64,000 bases of DNA. Source: Neospora caninum Liverpool. Lineage: Eukaryota; Apicomplexa; Conoidasida; Eucoccidiorida; Sarcocystidae. Under the pieces are notes generated by a model. It was given only the letters and a program-made list of their open reading frames with translations, did no database searches and was not told where the DNA came from. The position numbers and the translations under genes were made by a program. Shown here piece by piece: positions 37,561 through 51,579 of the stretch (positions are counted from its first letter, which is position 1; the number at the start of each line of letters is the position of its first letter). The stretch spans positions 2,976,001 through 3,040,000 of the forward strand of contig NC_018398.1 in assembly GCF_000208865.1 (NCBI RefSeq), written 5' to 3'.

Positions 37561-39542
37561 AGTCCAAGTTCCGCTTTTCTTGTCGGGATGTGCGAATGGT
37601 GCAGGTACAGGCTCGAATCGATCCAACCCATCGACATGTTCCCGCATTCAGCACTTGTCATATGCGTCGCTTCTCTGAAGTTCGTGGGCCGAGCGGGAAA
37701 GTTGTTTCCAGGTCTAGGGGACTCCTCAACCCGGTGCCATATCTCGTAGTTCTTTCAGGTGCGCGGTGCCCAACACCGCGCATGTCGGTAGCAACACTAC
37801 GCAGACAGACGAAGCAGTTGATTGCGAGAGATACGCATGGCGGCGTCTTGAAATTTAAATCCAGCAAGAACTCGAGCCCCAGCCGAGCAAAGAAATGGGG
37901 TGTGAGTCAATACTCAGCTCGCACCGGGAAGATTCACCCGTCGCATAGCTTTCAGATTTGTGCGGACAATCTGTCGCGCATGTTCGCGATATGTAGAACA
38001 GATGGAATCGATGTCCGTGTCGATCTATGCGCGAAAGCAATGGTGTTACTGAGGCGACGGCCACAGCACTGTCAAAATGTGTGTGCTGCGTCTCAAAAAG
38101 TGTAGTTTTCGTATTAGCTTGCCACCTGCACAACAATTGGAGAACAACTCGGAAAGCGACGGTAGCTTGTCCCTATCGTGAAACTCACAGAAGCCTGTTA
38201 GAATTGTGGCCTGTTGAAGGTAATGACCTTATGGTTGCTGCTGCACAAAACAACGCGCAGGAATAAGTGGGATTTGAGATAGGTAGACCAGCATATGCGG
38301 CAAGGCTTAGTCAGGATGGCGTGCATGTGCAATCCAGATGATTCACAAAACGCTGTGCAGATGTGTGCTATATAAATAGCAAGGAGGAATATAGCTTGTT
38401 AGCAGATATCGGGCATGAAAGGTAGCGCGCATCAGTTTACAACGGCCCCAGTGGTGCAGGCCGCAAGCCTTGAAAAACCTCCATTGGTTAATTGAAATAG
38501 TGGAGCGTCCATCGAAGAGACTCTAATGTGACATAGGGTAAAGATGTTTGGACAAGCGTCACGATTCGTGCGAATGGAGGGGGGGCTACTGACTGTTTGA
38601 GTGTTTCTTGGGTCCTTCAACATGCGCGGAGGTATTTCGTCATCATCGCCGTTCAGGACTTCGGAGGTCCGTCTCGTGTGGGTGGGTGTGTGCCGTAAAA
38701 ACAGCTGATGGTAGCCTTATGAAGAACTCGTCGACTGCGAGTCCCGTGATGTTCAAGCGTGTCTATTGCGATTGGTGTAGATGATTCGTCCTAAAAGACC
38801 CAAGCAGACGTCGCCGCCGCGAAACCCCTTGTTTAAAAAGCTGTACCTTCTAGAAACTCACGGTGGGCATGTCGAGGAGACGTTCAACTCTGGTGTCCCA
38901 GCTATTTTGAACTGGAAAATTTCTCGCGCAACGTCGTGCTGCAGGTACTACAAGAAACCACCCTACTCGGTATTCGTGACAGGAAGCCCCATTACATGTA
39001 AAAACGAAAACGAGTTGCAAACCGGCTGTCCCCATCACAGAATCAACAATTTTCCCCTACAGTTACTGAGTTGTTTAGGAATTTGTTTTTTGTTGGGGAG
39101 TCCAGAAGGGGCTGCGGATGCAGAAGCGGCAGTGGGCTTTACTCCACTTGGGGCTTGCACACACATGCCAGCGAAAAAGTCGCCATTTGGGACGAAATAT
39201 GGAGTTTTAAGGAAATAGGAGTTTTAAGTGGTCACTGTCTCCTAGCGAATAATTGGCTGCTTTGCTAAACTGGCGCTGGGACATCTGTCTGTCGTAGGTG
39301 TGAGATCGACTCCGTTCAACGCCGGTCCTACCGTAACAACTGACCAAGAACGGGGCGACTTCTCTATGAACGGACTAACCACTTAGATTCTAGAGCGTCG
39401 CATGTCCGTGAACTCTCCGCTTGGCTGAAAACTTGCCAAGATCGGAGTAGAAACGAGATGTCATGGACAGTGCTGTTGCCGAAAAGCCGTTATCCGTTTA
39501 CCCGAGATCCAGAACCGCCGGAGTCATTATGTGCGACGCGCG
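37561..39542. other. Intergenic between methyltransferase and coiled-coil gene
   Basis: About 2 kb of lower-GC sequence between two genes on the same strand, holding the 3' flank of one and the promoter of the next. I see only short frames without motifs and no repeats. Confidence 0.6.
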
Positions 39543-42180
39543 ATGGCGGGCGTAGAAACCGCCGTGGATTTAGGGAGAATGGGGATGATCCATTCGCCCA
39601 GAAAGGATAAAGAGCACCAGGTGATACCAATACCTGCAAAATCAGAAAGCCCGCGAAGCAATGGTGAGTCCGATTCAGAAAATGAGTCCCCGAAACGACC
39701 AGACAAGCAGGCAAAGGATTGCCAAGAAGCCGATCCTCTCCTCCTGGCGGCAGCTTTGCTAGGCGACAAGGGAGCAGTAGCTAAAGCCGAGACATACATA
39801 GAAGCCATCAGGACATGGAGGGCGTCAGAGGAGAAGAACCTCCGGCAGCAGCTCGAAGACATTGACAAAGCAGCAGTTCACACTGACGACGGGACGGATC
39901 TTATGACGGCAGAGCTCGAGGATCTCTTGTCTCGTGGCAGTGATATCGTTGCGAGGATCAAAACAGCGCGCACAGGGTTGGAGAAGGAGATTCATGTGAG
40001 CTAGAAACATAACTTGCCAGCAGCATAAGGGTGAACAAAGTTATCAGTCGAGAGCGACCGATCTTTGCAATTCGTTTTTGTTCCGTGGCAGCGAAATCTA
40101 CACCGGCCATCGCCTGCAGCATCCTGTGAATGCCATTTAAGGCCTTTGCAGGAGCATACAGCGTGGTTCCTCTCGAATAGCTCGATTTGGCCACGCCCGT
40201 ACAGTTGTTGACCACGCATACAAGCAGCGCAGATGGGAGTTGCCCTGCCGAAGACGCTTATTGTGCTGCGCCGAAGTGCCTTGCGGCAGCACTAAAGAAA
40301 AAACGCTATCCAGGCTGAGGTGTCATGGACGCCAACGAGCGTGTGTGTGGGGTACCTCTGATCGACTGGAAGTGCAGGCTATCACTCTTGCTGCAAACTC
40401 TGAAGACATCAAGGTCGGGGATTTCCAGACGCAACTGGAAGCCGCTCCGGCGGTGCCATCCTTAGCAGACCAGACTGATGAGGTTATCAGATTGGAGCTC
40501 CGCTTCACCGAACTGGCACGTAAGACTCCAAGCTTTTTCGTTGTCGAAGCGACGAAGACCCGTTTGAGAAACCAGGCGTCGACAGTTTGGTAGGCATCTT
40601 CATCGGGCGCAATACGAGAGTTCGCGACCGCGACCAAGCGATAACGGGCGAAGGCGCAATCACTGATGTGCGTACAGGTATGCAGTCGAACTCGGAGTGC
40701 GAACAGAAGAATGACGAAGCAGAGCTCGAGAAGCTGGAATCTGATATTGGTCAGGTGAGCTCGATATTCCAGATAAAAACAGGTTGTCGTTGACGATTCC
40801 GTCACATGTGTCCTTTACATCGGATTTTATGATGGGCTGTACGCTGGAACGCTACAGATAAGATCCAAGGTGACGACGACTCGAAGTCAAAGGCTGAGCC
40901 GATCGGCAGACTTCAAACGACGAGCGCCAGGCGCTGGCATGGGACAAGGCTTTTTTCAGCGTTGTACCCATATTGGCCTAGTCGCCTGTGCATTGTGTTC
41001 ACAGTACTGCTGCGATATTGCGGAGGCGCTGGAAGAAGTGACGAAGACAGAAAGGCGACCTGCACTTTCTCGACACCAGGTGAGAGACGGGTTGGAAGGT
41101 TGGTTCCATTTTCTTTTCTTTTTCAGCTGAATCTGCTCGTTGCTCCTGTGTACGGTCCAGCAGATCACGTGCGCTTGACAACAAGGTGATCCACGGAAGG
41201 GCCTTGGAGAAAAGAGAAAGCGCTGTTTCTTCCATTTCCACACTGATTGAATCTTGAGAGAGAAACAGATACTTTCCAACCGACAGTGCATTTCCACTCT
41301 GGATTTCGATGGCCAGCACGACGCCATGCATTTGTTGCTCGTTGGTAATCGAACCCCCGACGTCGAGTGATACGGCTCGCTGCGCCAGAAGAAATTCTCT
41401 CTTCGCATATTCGCGTCTTGTCTCTCATCTGTGTCACTCGTCTTCACTTCCTTTCATTTCCTACGCATGTCTGAACTTGCTAACTGGAGCGCAAATACAG
41501 AAGCAAAAGGCATATGGCGCCATTGATTCCGGTGAAGGTTCAAGGTCTTCCACTCCCACTGTGAGGGGAGCCTTCGCCAACGCAAAAGCATCTCAGCCAG
41601 ATCACATCGATGCTGTATCGACAGAAACGAAACGGTTTCTCGACTCCGTCCTCATGCAATGTGCCGAAGTAAGTGCCTGAGTCGGATTTGTGTTGCGGTT
41701 CTCAAGCCGGCGGTATCAGACTGCCAAACTCGCACCTGCCGAGTTGACAGACTGATGTACCGCAGAGACGTTGACACTGAACAGAAGAGAACACCATGCG
41801 GCAGCTTCGCGGCACATCGTTTGACAGGTCTACTTTGAATCTAAGGACGGACAGTGCACCACGATGATTACGCCGGCATGCACCAGATTCCGCGGAACGG
41901 CCTCTAGTCGGCGGCACAGTGCCAACGTACTGTCCCGGCATCTACCTCCGGAGACGTCGGAGGAGTTGCTTGCAAAGACGAGTTAGTGGCGACGCTTAGC
42001 CAGGTCACCAACCTAGAAGTCTTTTTGAAGTGTTGCAGAACCGTCCGTTCAACAGCAAGGACTCCCGACGCTTACGCATGCAGTGTGTGTTGCCTGCCTC
42101 AGGCTGATCGACTGCTTGACTCAGTCCTTCAACCCCTTGATCACGAAATCCATGAAGACAGCCTTGAATACAATAACTGA
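39543..42180 (+). CDS. Putative coiled-coil protein, six exons
   Basis: Model: 39543-39995, 40378-40519, 40678-40754, 41005-41079, 41501-41668, 42103-42180 (993 nt, 330 aa), with consistent phases and donors such as GTGAGC, GTAAGA and GTAAGT. The first ATG sits in CGCGATGG. The N-terminal third is charged (SESPRSNGESDSENESPKR) and is followed by helical segments rich in Leu, Glu and Gln (AETYIEAIRTW, LEDLLSRGSDIVARI, AELEKLESDIGQ, IAEALEEVTKTE, ETKRFLDSVL, ADRLLDSVLQPLDHEI). It has no signal peptide, membrane span or known domain, so function is unknown. The continuous Leu/Glu periodicity across independent exons is the main support. A further frame at 41828-41970 (after GACAG) could be an extra or alternative exon. 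Confidence 0.55.
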
Positions 42181-43555
42181 TAGTAACGTTGTAGCCTGAT
42201 GGACTCTTGCAAACGAAGATGGATAACGCAAAGGCGAAGATCGCACACTAGGATCGACAGGGGGAACCCCTGAGCTGTTGAAGATCCACGTGTCACAGAA
42301 TCACGAACAGGGCGCTCTCTGAGTGTGAGAGGCAACACACCAACATCAGCGGTTTTCCGCAAGTCAGCTAGGACGTGATATTACGTACCGCTGCCGCTGC
42401 GAAGTGTGGATAGTAAGCGGTCTGACAGCTTTCAGAGAATCTGCCGCTATCTGTGCTATGCGGAACTACTAAACGACACCCTTCGCAAATTGGTTCACGT
42501 GAAGGGGACGAGAGTGGGCTGACGAGATTCTGCATGCACTCGATGCTTCAGAGAGCCCGGTACCGTGCTGACAATCTCATCCCCGAAAAGGTTGCTGTGC
42601 CTCAGGCAACTAGCAACAGAACGTCCCAACACGTTGGCGGCGCGCCGGCGCTGCAATCGAAAGTTCCTTGAATCGACGTTCGTGAACTTTTGCGGCAGTC
42701 GGTGGTGACGCAACACGACAGAGGTCTGCGCAACGCTCTCCCCAAAACCTCGCATGAGATTCGGATGCCGCAGTACGGACGCGCCCCTTTCCGTCAACTC
42801 AGACATTTTGGGGGGAGGATACGAAATCGCACGTGAACAATCCCTCAACAACTGCTGAAAAGAAACCGGTCAGTCATTAACGGAATGCCTCTGATAAGGT
42901 GGAATGCCACCGAAGGGACGACAGGTCACCACACACCACAACGAGAAATGACTGCGGTTCTATATGAGAACGCCCTCTTACGAACTTTTTCACGGAAAAC
43001 CCTAGACTGTGCCTGCCACGACTGACACAAACAGAACTGAACTAGGCCTCGAACAACAGACGCGGCGACGCCAACACGGGACGCCTGGCCCTCGACCCCG
43101 TATAACGAAGTCCCCACAAACTGGTTCGCCGGGACCGACTCCACAACGACGCAGACAAGAATTCGGAAACAGTGCGCACTGATGCCAAGCAAGAGCAAAC
43201 TGCACGACGGTCGGCGTTTCCCGTACTGGGAGCATGGTCAGCCAAGAGTTCCCACCTCCGGCACGGCCGACGAAAACCACCTGTGTCCCTGCATTCCCGA
43301 GCCGGGTGTATATGCAATGCCGACACCGCTCTCCCCCCAACGAGAGTTTAACCTATGCGTCACTACAGAAGGTTATACAACGCGAAAGTCTAAATTGAGT
43401 ATCTCGGAGTTGTCAGCGCTGGCCCGATGGGTGTGTGGCATCCAGCGCGGGCTCCAGAGCAAAGAGTTCTTGAACTGGGTCGAGTAAGACTCCGGAGCTT
43501 GCTCGGACCCCGTGGCAACTCCCGAGCTCATGCTGTGTGTCCATACACCGTTCTT
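42181..43555. other. Convergent intergenic region
   Basis: It separates the ends of the coiled-coil gene (+) and the acyl-CoA synthetase gene (-). It contains short frames only, the longest about 118 codons and without motifs. Probably 3'UTRs. Confidence 0.6.
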
Positions 43556-46500
43556 TCACGCAGCGTGCCTCGCTTTGAGTTCTGCGTACAGCTGATCAAT
43601 CTGCTTCCTGTACTCTTTCTCCACGCGCTTGCGCACAACTTTCATAGTCGGTGTCGCCATGCCATTTTCTGCAGTGAAGGCGTGAGGGGTCAAAAACACG
43701 TTCTTCGGCTCCTCGAAGCCGTGGACGCGTCCTCGGCCGGCTTCTTTCATCGAGTACAGAACGCTCTGGCGCAGGTCACTGTTCTTCAGTAAATCCGAGT
43801 ACAACACTTGCCCCTGTAGAGACACCCAGCAAACATGGAGCGAATTGCAGTGATAAGAGAAGAAAGGTGAAGCACTGGGTCGCCGAGGAAGGAACGTTCA
43901 GGGCAACTCCATGCCGGCCACGAGACACCGTAGCTGGCTTTTAACGTCGAACGCCCCGGGGCGAGCCGAAGTCAAGCAGACCACTAAAGACAGGTCGATT
44001 CACACCCAACTTGCGTTGCACATGCCTGTATTGACGCCTAGATAGAGGCGCTGCAAGGAAAGAAGCGTGCTGGCCTGGGAGGCAGCATCACGAGCCTTTT
44101 AGAGAACTGGCAAACTTCTCCGTGCAGCGGAGAGCCTCCTCCCGTGAACAAGCGCTCCTCACCATATTGCGCTCTTTCGCCCACTTCAGTGCGACATCCT
44201 TGTACGGCACGACGATCGCAACGACGCAGTTCTGCACGTGACAAGAGCACACACACACACACACACAAGCAGCCTCACGCCTCCGGGCAACGCCCCAACG
44301 TGAACCTTTCGCGCACTCGCCTGTCATGCGCCCAACACTCGAGCACGAGGGACAGTTGAGGATGATCGCAAAAACCAAGGGCTAGATTCGGCGATCACTC
44401 ACTCTAGTCGCTGGCTAAGCGGCGGTAAGGCACCCGTCTCGACGGCACACCTGCCAAGACAGACGGAAACGGGGGCCAGCGCCTCGCATTTTCGCCTTCC
44501 CGCAACTGCGCTTACTTGCACGGAGTCGCCGTGAAGATAAATCTGTTCTACAAATGGCGAGGAAGAAAAGATATTCTCCAGTCGCTCGGGGGCGACGTAT
44601 TCTCCCTGAAGATATACAGAGAGGCAACACAGGTCATCAAACGGTCAGACTTCCGAAAGCACAGAGCGGCAAATGGGGATCACTGGGCGTCAACTGCCGC
44701 GCTGCCGCAAAAGGGAACAGCCTCCAAAGTTTCGAGCGAGTGCGGACCTGTGCAAGCTTAAAAATGTTTTTCGCTCGGTCGATGATGCGGGGAGCGCCCG
44801 AAGGGAGGAGTTCGACAACATCGCCGGTGCGCATCCAGCCGTCCTTGTCGAAAGCAGCTTGGGTCGTTTCCGGGGCCTGGAAATACCGCTTCATGACTGA
44901 TGGGCCTCGAACCAGCAACTCTCCTCTGTACGGACACCCCGCAAAGCGCACGACCCACCGCACTCACGGAAGACAGTGCTGGACGAAAAATGTGCGGAGT
45001 GCACGGTTCGTGCACCACCGCAAGGCTCTCCCACTTCCTTGTTACTCACGGACTGGAGACGGTCCATTTCCGAGCGATGTGCCAGCTTCATGCTTACGAA
45101 GCTTTGGCATGCCTCGCTACTTCGGATGCGACCAGTGTTCCCAGCGTGTCGTCCCGTGGTCCACCTGTATGCATGAGGTTCTATCCCAAACTCTACAGTC
45201 CTTTCTCACGTTCTTCAACGCACCAGCGCTCCGTTTCCCTCCCTTTTCCATACCTGGGAATCGCCGCGTCAGCGTCGTAGGCCAGCTCTGGCAGGGAGAC
45301 GATTTTGAACTCGAGTGACGGGAAGGGCCCCCCAATCGTGCCTTTCTCGTTGTCCGACAGATCCTGCAAGAAGCAGATGCCTGTTTCCGTCATGCCCCAC
45401 CCCTGCGAACACCAAACAGGACGGAAACACGCCTGAAAAGACCTATCTCTCCAGAGCAAACAACCAGCACTTGAAATGGGCTGTCCAACACTCCACAAAG
45501 GCTGGCCCACTCTGCCGTTCTCTTCGCGTCTCTAACCGTAGGTAAGATCGCGACCCCGTCCTTCGCGGGTTCTCCTCGTCTCTTCAAGCTGAGCCTAGCG
45601 GGAAACCCCGCCTTCCAGAAAAGTGTGGGCATGCACCCGTCCCTCAAGTTCCTCGCTGTTCCCCCCTGTTAACAGGATGCAGGAAGTCGAAGACGGATGT
45701 CTCTGTTTTGCGTCCTCTGGACGTCCCTCAACTGCAAGCCAGAGGAACCCGCAGCACCAGGGCGCGTCTCCGGGGAAGGCCCATCGCATCGGCGACGTTG
45801 CAGTCTGGTCTCCGCTCCCGTCTCCCGAGGATGTGACAAAACACGTCTGAGTCAGGGCTTAGACAAAAATGCATCTCGCCCCGCATCTTACCTCGCAAAC
45901 TGGGGACCCAAGAAGCATCTGGAGCATCACGATGGCCTCCGACTTCATGGGCGCACTGCCCATACACAGCGTTTTCAGCCGTCCACCGAAGATGGCGCGA
46001 ATCTTCCCGAAAAGCTGACAGGCGCGAGGAACCCGCCAGCCAACACAGGAAAGACGCGCCAGGCATGAGAGACCCAGGGAGAAAACGTGATCAGTGTGCA
46101 CACCCTTCTTTGTCCGTTGTGTGTGGAAACCACTGGGCAGCGATCACGGGGGAACAGGGACACGGGCGCTGTTCCAGGTGCGGGGAAAAGCGCGCGTCCT
46201 TGTCGGTGTGGTATTGAACTGCCATGAAAAGCGACTCCGAAAAACGAAACACGGAAGGAGAAATGCACCGCGAGAAGCGTTTCGCAGAACGAGACGGGAC
46301 TCCGAACGATCTCTCTGCCCCGAGTTTTTGCGTCGAGGCCCCACGTTCTTTCTCTTCGCGACAGGCGTAACTCTTTTCTCGCCGCTTTCGTCCTCACCAG
46401 ATCTGGTACAGTCGCCGTGAACCTGGACCCGTCCTTCTTGTAGTTGCTTTCCTTCCAAGCTAACGCTTTTCGGAACAGCCACTGGACGACCCCGCTCTTC

Positions 46501-49500
46501 TCTTTCACGCCAGACAGGATTTTATCGAGCATGCGAGTGTAGACCCTGGGGACGCCGAAGAAGACCGTCGGCCGCAGGCTCTGGATGTCCTCGACGAGCC
46601 GGGTGATGTCTCCAGAGTAGTAGCCGATCCTCACGCCGAGATGGGTCAATATGATCTCGACGCCTCTCTGATATATGTGAGACTGCGGAAGATAGCTGAG
46701 GGTGATGTCGCCGCGCGCCAAGTTCATTCGGTTGTTGCAGGCGGCGTACCCAGCGATTGTCGCCACGAAGCCGCCGTTCGTGTGGACGACTCCCTTGGGG
46801 ACGCCTGTCGTGCCTGCAGCACAGCGAAGCAAGTCCGCTCGTTTTGGTGTCTCTTCCGGAACGCAGCCTCTCCGCCTCTTAGCTGGCCACATTTCCTTCC
46901 ACTTCCCGAGCGTCTTCTCAAGAGCTGCCAGAAAAGGCGAACGCGTCGCTCTTGGGTGGAAGAAAAACAGCCCGTGGCCGACTCACCGGAGGTGAAGATA
47001 ACTGTGCAGATGTCGTCCACACTCAGGGTAGGCCTCTCGTGTTTCTGCCCCAAGCCCTGTGGAGCGCAGCACACGAGTCCCCACAAGCGATGGAAAACCC
47101 ACATTTCGTTGAGGTACAATCCATTTAACGTCAATGACGGAAAAATCCGGTCCATAGAGGAGCAACTGAAACGCACACAGACGCCGAGTCCACAGACCCG
47201 CACCTCCAGTTTCTGGTCTTTGAGACTCTCGAGTGGCCCGGAGGAAGAACGGACCGTCGCGCGCCACCGGACAAAGGGCCGTTTGTCTTCGCTCGCCAGG
47301 ATCGGAAAGCAGCCTGAAGCGAAAGACGCTCCAGCTTCTTCTTTGCACCCTCGCGAGCTACGCCAAGACGCGCGCGCGCGCCTCACGAAAACACACTGCA
47401 GCGTGACAAGCAGAGAGCGACGGCGCTCCACGCCCGTATCTCCAGAGTGAAGCGTAGGAACGCAGGCGACGCTCCCTGGGCTCGCAGAAAAAACGGTGAG
47501 ACGTGTATTCTGAGACCAGACTCTCGTCACGCTCGCTCACGGAAACGCCGTTCACGAACGCACGCAAGAGAGCTCATGCAGCGATGGGGTGGTACGGGAA
47601 AACGCTGTGGAAGCCTGCTTACCAGCCCTTGTTTCTAAACGCGAAGAAAATTCGACCGACAGAACGCCCCTCCCTCGTCTGGGAGACGTACCTTTTCGAT
47701 GAGGTCGCTGAGCGAATACAGCCTGACTGAGTTCCCAGCGAATTCCTCCACCTCCTCAGGAGCAACCTGGAGCAGCATCCGAGAGTATACACAGAGCCAC
47801 GCGAGTCGAACCGGGCCCCCCGGGCCCTAGCGAAGACGCTCCAGGCGAATTCGGGCGCAGGTCTTTGCGAACCTCTCCACGTGCCACGGCCCGCACCTCT
47901 CGGAAAAGGGCGGCGCACCACCGCGTCGGAAATCAAAGGAAACACCGCAGACGCTGCACACGCGTGGAAGGAGCTGTCTCCTCCCGCCCCGCACTCGGCG
48001 ACTTTGCAGATTTTCGCGCTTTTCGTGGCTGAGCCTCTGCCAAGAGTCCCGAGCCACGGCGACAGTCGCCGTGTCTGCGCCCGAGCTGCTCCGTCTCGAA
48101 CTCCAGCCGGGTTGCCACGACACACCACACGCCTCACAGAGGGCGGTGTCTGAAAATGGAGACTGGCGGAGCTATAAATATTTCGCATGACGGCGCTGGA
48201 TCCTTCCCCGCGGCTCCGCGTGTCGCTTCTGCCAGACTCACCGGATCGAAGCAGATGACTGCCTTCAGAGGAACCTTCTCGTCGGTTACCAGGCGCAAGG
48301 CGTCCTGGATCTTGGCGCCTTCCACACACAGGACTTGGAGCTCTGAGAGACCAGCACAGCGACACATACTCTGGGAAACCACGCTCCCCACACGAACGCG
48401 AATGCGGCAGTTTGGATGCGTGGCCTCTCTCAAGGACGCAGCTCCAGGAGAACAACTGCGCGAACACCTGGACAGGGCGCTGCTCTCGCGTTCGACGGCC
48501 TCAACACCCTTCTCGGCGTTCGAGGGAAACGTCGACTATACGGCGCACGCGCACAGTGCGTTCTTCTGGCGTGTGTCCACACGAGAAAACCCGCGGGGGG
48601 AAGTCTGCGGAGTAGGATATTTCGACTGCGAAGATCGCGACCGTTGCAGAAACCGAGACACTTTTCGGTAGCAGCCAGCGACACAAGGACGGAGGTAAGC
48701 GTCTCTCTTCGAGAAGACCTCCGCGCCGAGCCGGGATGTCTGCCTCCCACGTGCATGCCTCTATCACAGTGCAGATCAACTAGGAAGATGCACATGCCTC
48801 CCTGTGCACTTTTTCAGTCAGTACTTGTCAGCCCCATGATGTAGAGCAGCGCCTCGTGGCCGAGCGTGTCGTACAGCGGGACGCTGACGGTCTTGGCCGC
48901 GTTGCCTAAAATATGTCAAACGGCAGTCGGAAGAAAAAAGAGATAAATCTGTTTCCTTGCTCTGTTCTGCAGTTCCTTCATCTGCAAGCATGGGCTCCAG
49001 AAACAGACGAGCGGGTTTCGAGGCGCCCGTGGAACGGCATCGGAGCACCCCAGCTCCACAGAGGACTGCCCAGGTTGCTGCGGCAACTCAGCCTTCCTTT
49101 TTTTGACCGGCAAAGGCAGAAAAAGGTCAACAAAATGTGATTTGCACAGGCAACACAAACTGTCCCTCTCCGAAGCCCTGGCTAAAGCCTCTCTCGACTT
49201 GCACGTCCCTAGCGAGTGAGGGGCCTCTGCGCGAAGCGCATCCTCGAATCCATCTTCCATGTCCCTCCCGTGGAGGATGCAGCTTCTGCCCCGCCCGAGC
49301 CCCTGCCCGTCAGGAAGACGTACAGGCGTAGTCGGTGATGCGCCACGCCGCGCTGCTCCTCGCCCAGATGCCCACGAAGCGGTAGGTCTCCTGAACTTCC
49401 GAATCGTCTCCAAAAGACGCGACTGGGACGTCGACTACATGACTCAGCGCCCACGCGAGCGCCTGCACTTGGTCCAACGTCTGTGCACACACGCGCGACA

Positions 49501-51546
49501 CGTTTTCGAGGAGGAAATCTCCAGAGAATGAAGCCAGAGGCGGGGCACAGGCGACGCAACTCGCCTGGAAGGGGGGACTTCGAGCCGGAGCGCAAACTCT
49601 CCGCGAAGGCACCAAGGTACACGGCCGTTGAGACCGGGCACGTCTAAAACGCGTGTTTTTCAGTTCGACACACTCCGGCCAGTCCTCAGCTTCATCCCTC
49701 TCCGTCGTCCCCTACGACCCGCGAGCTCAAAATATACCGTGGTTCCTCGAGCGAGCGCCGACACACATGCCTCAAATGCGCGCCAGTGGAAATCGACGGC
49801 TGGTCGGCCCCCGGAGCCGAACGCGTGTCCACCTACCTCTTTGTACGTTAGCCACTTGTACTCTCCGAACCTGAGACACCCGGCTTTCCGCGGCAAGCTC
49901 TCTCCGAGGCTCTGTGCAGTCGGCGTACTCCGCAGCCCAGTTGAGGAGTCTTTGCTCGGAGTCACCGGTGTTGTCCCTCCCGTCCCCAGTCTCGCTCCAT
50001 CTTCTCCGTCGGCAGAAAGAGGCCGATTCGACGACCCCGGCTTCTCGCCGCCCACAGGGGGAGAATTCCCGCTTGCCGACGAGGCCGTAACAGGCCGCGT
50101 CTCGTGTGTTTTTGCGGAGAGGGACGCGCCAGGGCCATTGGTTTCGACCTGAGACACCGAAAACTCTGGCAGCGGCAACTTCTCACGCTCGCCTAGGAGC
50201 GGGTCGTCTGGGAACGCCTGGGCCGCGCAGTAGAGGGTGTCGAATCTGGGTGCGACAAGGGGACAGCCAGTGCACAACAGGGCGTGGGAAAACGCCTCTT
50301 CGGGGACGCCAGACCCGACTGCTACGTACCTAGCCCGGCCAGGGAAAACACGGAGCTCCAGGCGAATCAACAAGCGAGGCAAGGTGAAATGGAACAGCGA
50401 ACGTCCTGTTGAATCGCCGCTTTACCTCTCCTTCAATTGCAGTGTGGCAGAGAACGCAGGGTGTGCCACACAGCGAAAGAGCGATCCAACAACTGGCTGC
50501 CGTTCTTCCAGTGTGTGCACGCAACACAGAGTGCAGAACCCGTCCCTCGACCCTTTGGCTGTTTCGACACCGGCACATCCGCGCTCGTTTCTCCGTCGAG
50601 TTTTAAGTTGGGCGATGGACACTCGGACGATCTCTCTTCGGAAGCGTCATCTTGCCTTTTACGGTGTCTAGGGCCACGCCAACAGAGGGCTTCTGCGAAC
50701 GTATCGTAGCGCATCCCAGAGGACGTGAAGCTGCTCTCTGCTCGACTCGCATGCGCAAGTGACGCTCTCGGCATGGTGCTCGGACAAAGGGTAACGGCCA
50801 TGCAGCCTGCGAGGCTTTTTACTTACGGTGACCGAATATCGGGGAAGTCCTCGAGGACGGCCGGCAGGGCCTTTACCGGGACGGCATTTTGCGAGGACTC
50901 GACGCAGCGGTAAACTGCGCTTTCTCCTACGCGACCATGCACATTAGCAGGCTGCCAGGCACGCGAAATCAAGTGCTTGTGTGAGAAGACTCCTTCACGC
51001 AAAGACGGTTTCGCGTCTATCGATGAACCTCCACACGCACAAGAATTGCCCCAGACCCTTGGGGCCCCATGCTGACAGCGGAATTCGTGTCTGGGGCGTG
51101 CGGGCGTCTACCCAGCGAGGCCACTGCGACACCCGACTCTCCACAAGGGAAACCGGAAATATAAAAGACCTGCTCCGACATCCCGTTTCCAAACGCCAAC
51201 GGGGTGTTTGTTGGAGGCTTTTAGTGAAAAAGACCGCCTTGCCGAAGCACTGGAGAGAAACACTCCCCGGAGAGAGAGACGCAAGGCACTGCTCAAGACA
51301 AATGGCCTTTCCACGTCCGCTCCACGAATACCCCGCCGAAAATCTCGCGAAAAATGGGCGACTCATCGTCGGACCCCTCTGTTGCTGGTGCTCGCGCCTA
51401 CCTTCTTTCTTGGGGAGTCCCTCGACGGGAACAGCGTAGAGGCCAGTCCAGGGTTGCCTCGGCGAGAGCCGACCCCCCACAGGAGGGTTCGGCTGCTTCA
51501 TCCCTTGGCGCGAGAGTGAACTGCTTCGGTCGTGACCCAGTGACAT
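43556..51546 (-). CDS. ACSL: Long-chain acyl-CoA synthetase (AMP-forming)
   Basis: Fifteen minus-strand exons: 51546-51402, 50926-50827, 50329-49837, 49480-49324, 48905-48825, 48342-48242, 47766-47692, 47056-46987, 46813-46398, 46014-45892, 45402-45254, 44925-44748, 44605-44516, 44231-44163, 43813-43556 (834 aa; an ATG at 51579 would add 11). It activates long-chain fatty acids to acyl-CoA through acyl-AMP. Visible motifs in order: [26 protein letters not shown]-loop [11 protein letters not shown] (residues 405-415, split by an intron), [70 protein letters not shown], and near the end [10 protein letters not shown]. The third exon carries a Ser/Pro/Gly-rich insert of roughly 85 aa that typical family members lack. 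I see no clear transmembrane anchor. The first exon is supported by phase and position only; the rest is firm. Confidence 0.94.
44248..44267. repeat. (CA)10 microsatellite in an acyl-CoA synthetase intron
   Basis: Perfect CA dinucleotide run just upstream, in the sense of the - strand gene, of the exon at 44231-44163. It lies next to the acceptor GTGCAG. Confidence 0.95.
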
Positions 51547-51579
51547 CTTTGCGCAGAAAGGTGTCCTTTGGCAGGACAT

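Noticed and set aside
47827..48467. Minus-strand frames with many Arg/Cys between acyl-CoA synthetase exons
   Set aside because: They fall in introns once the exons are joined by phase; no synthetase motif is encoded.
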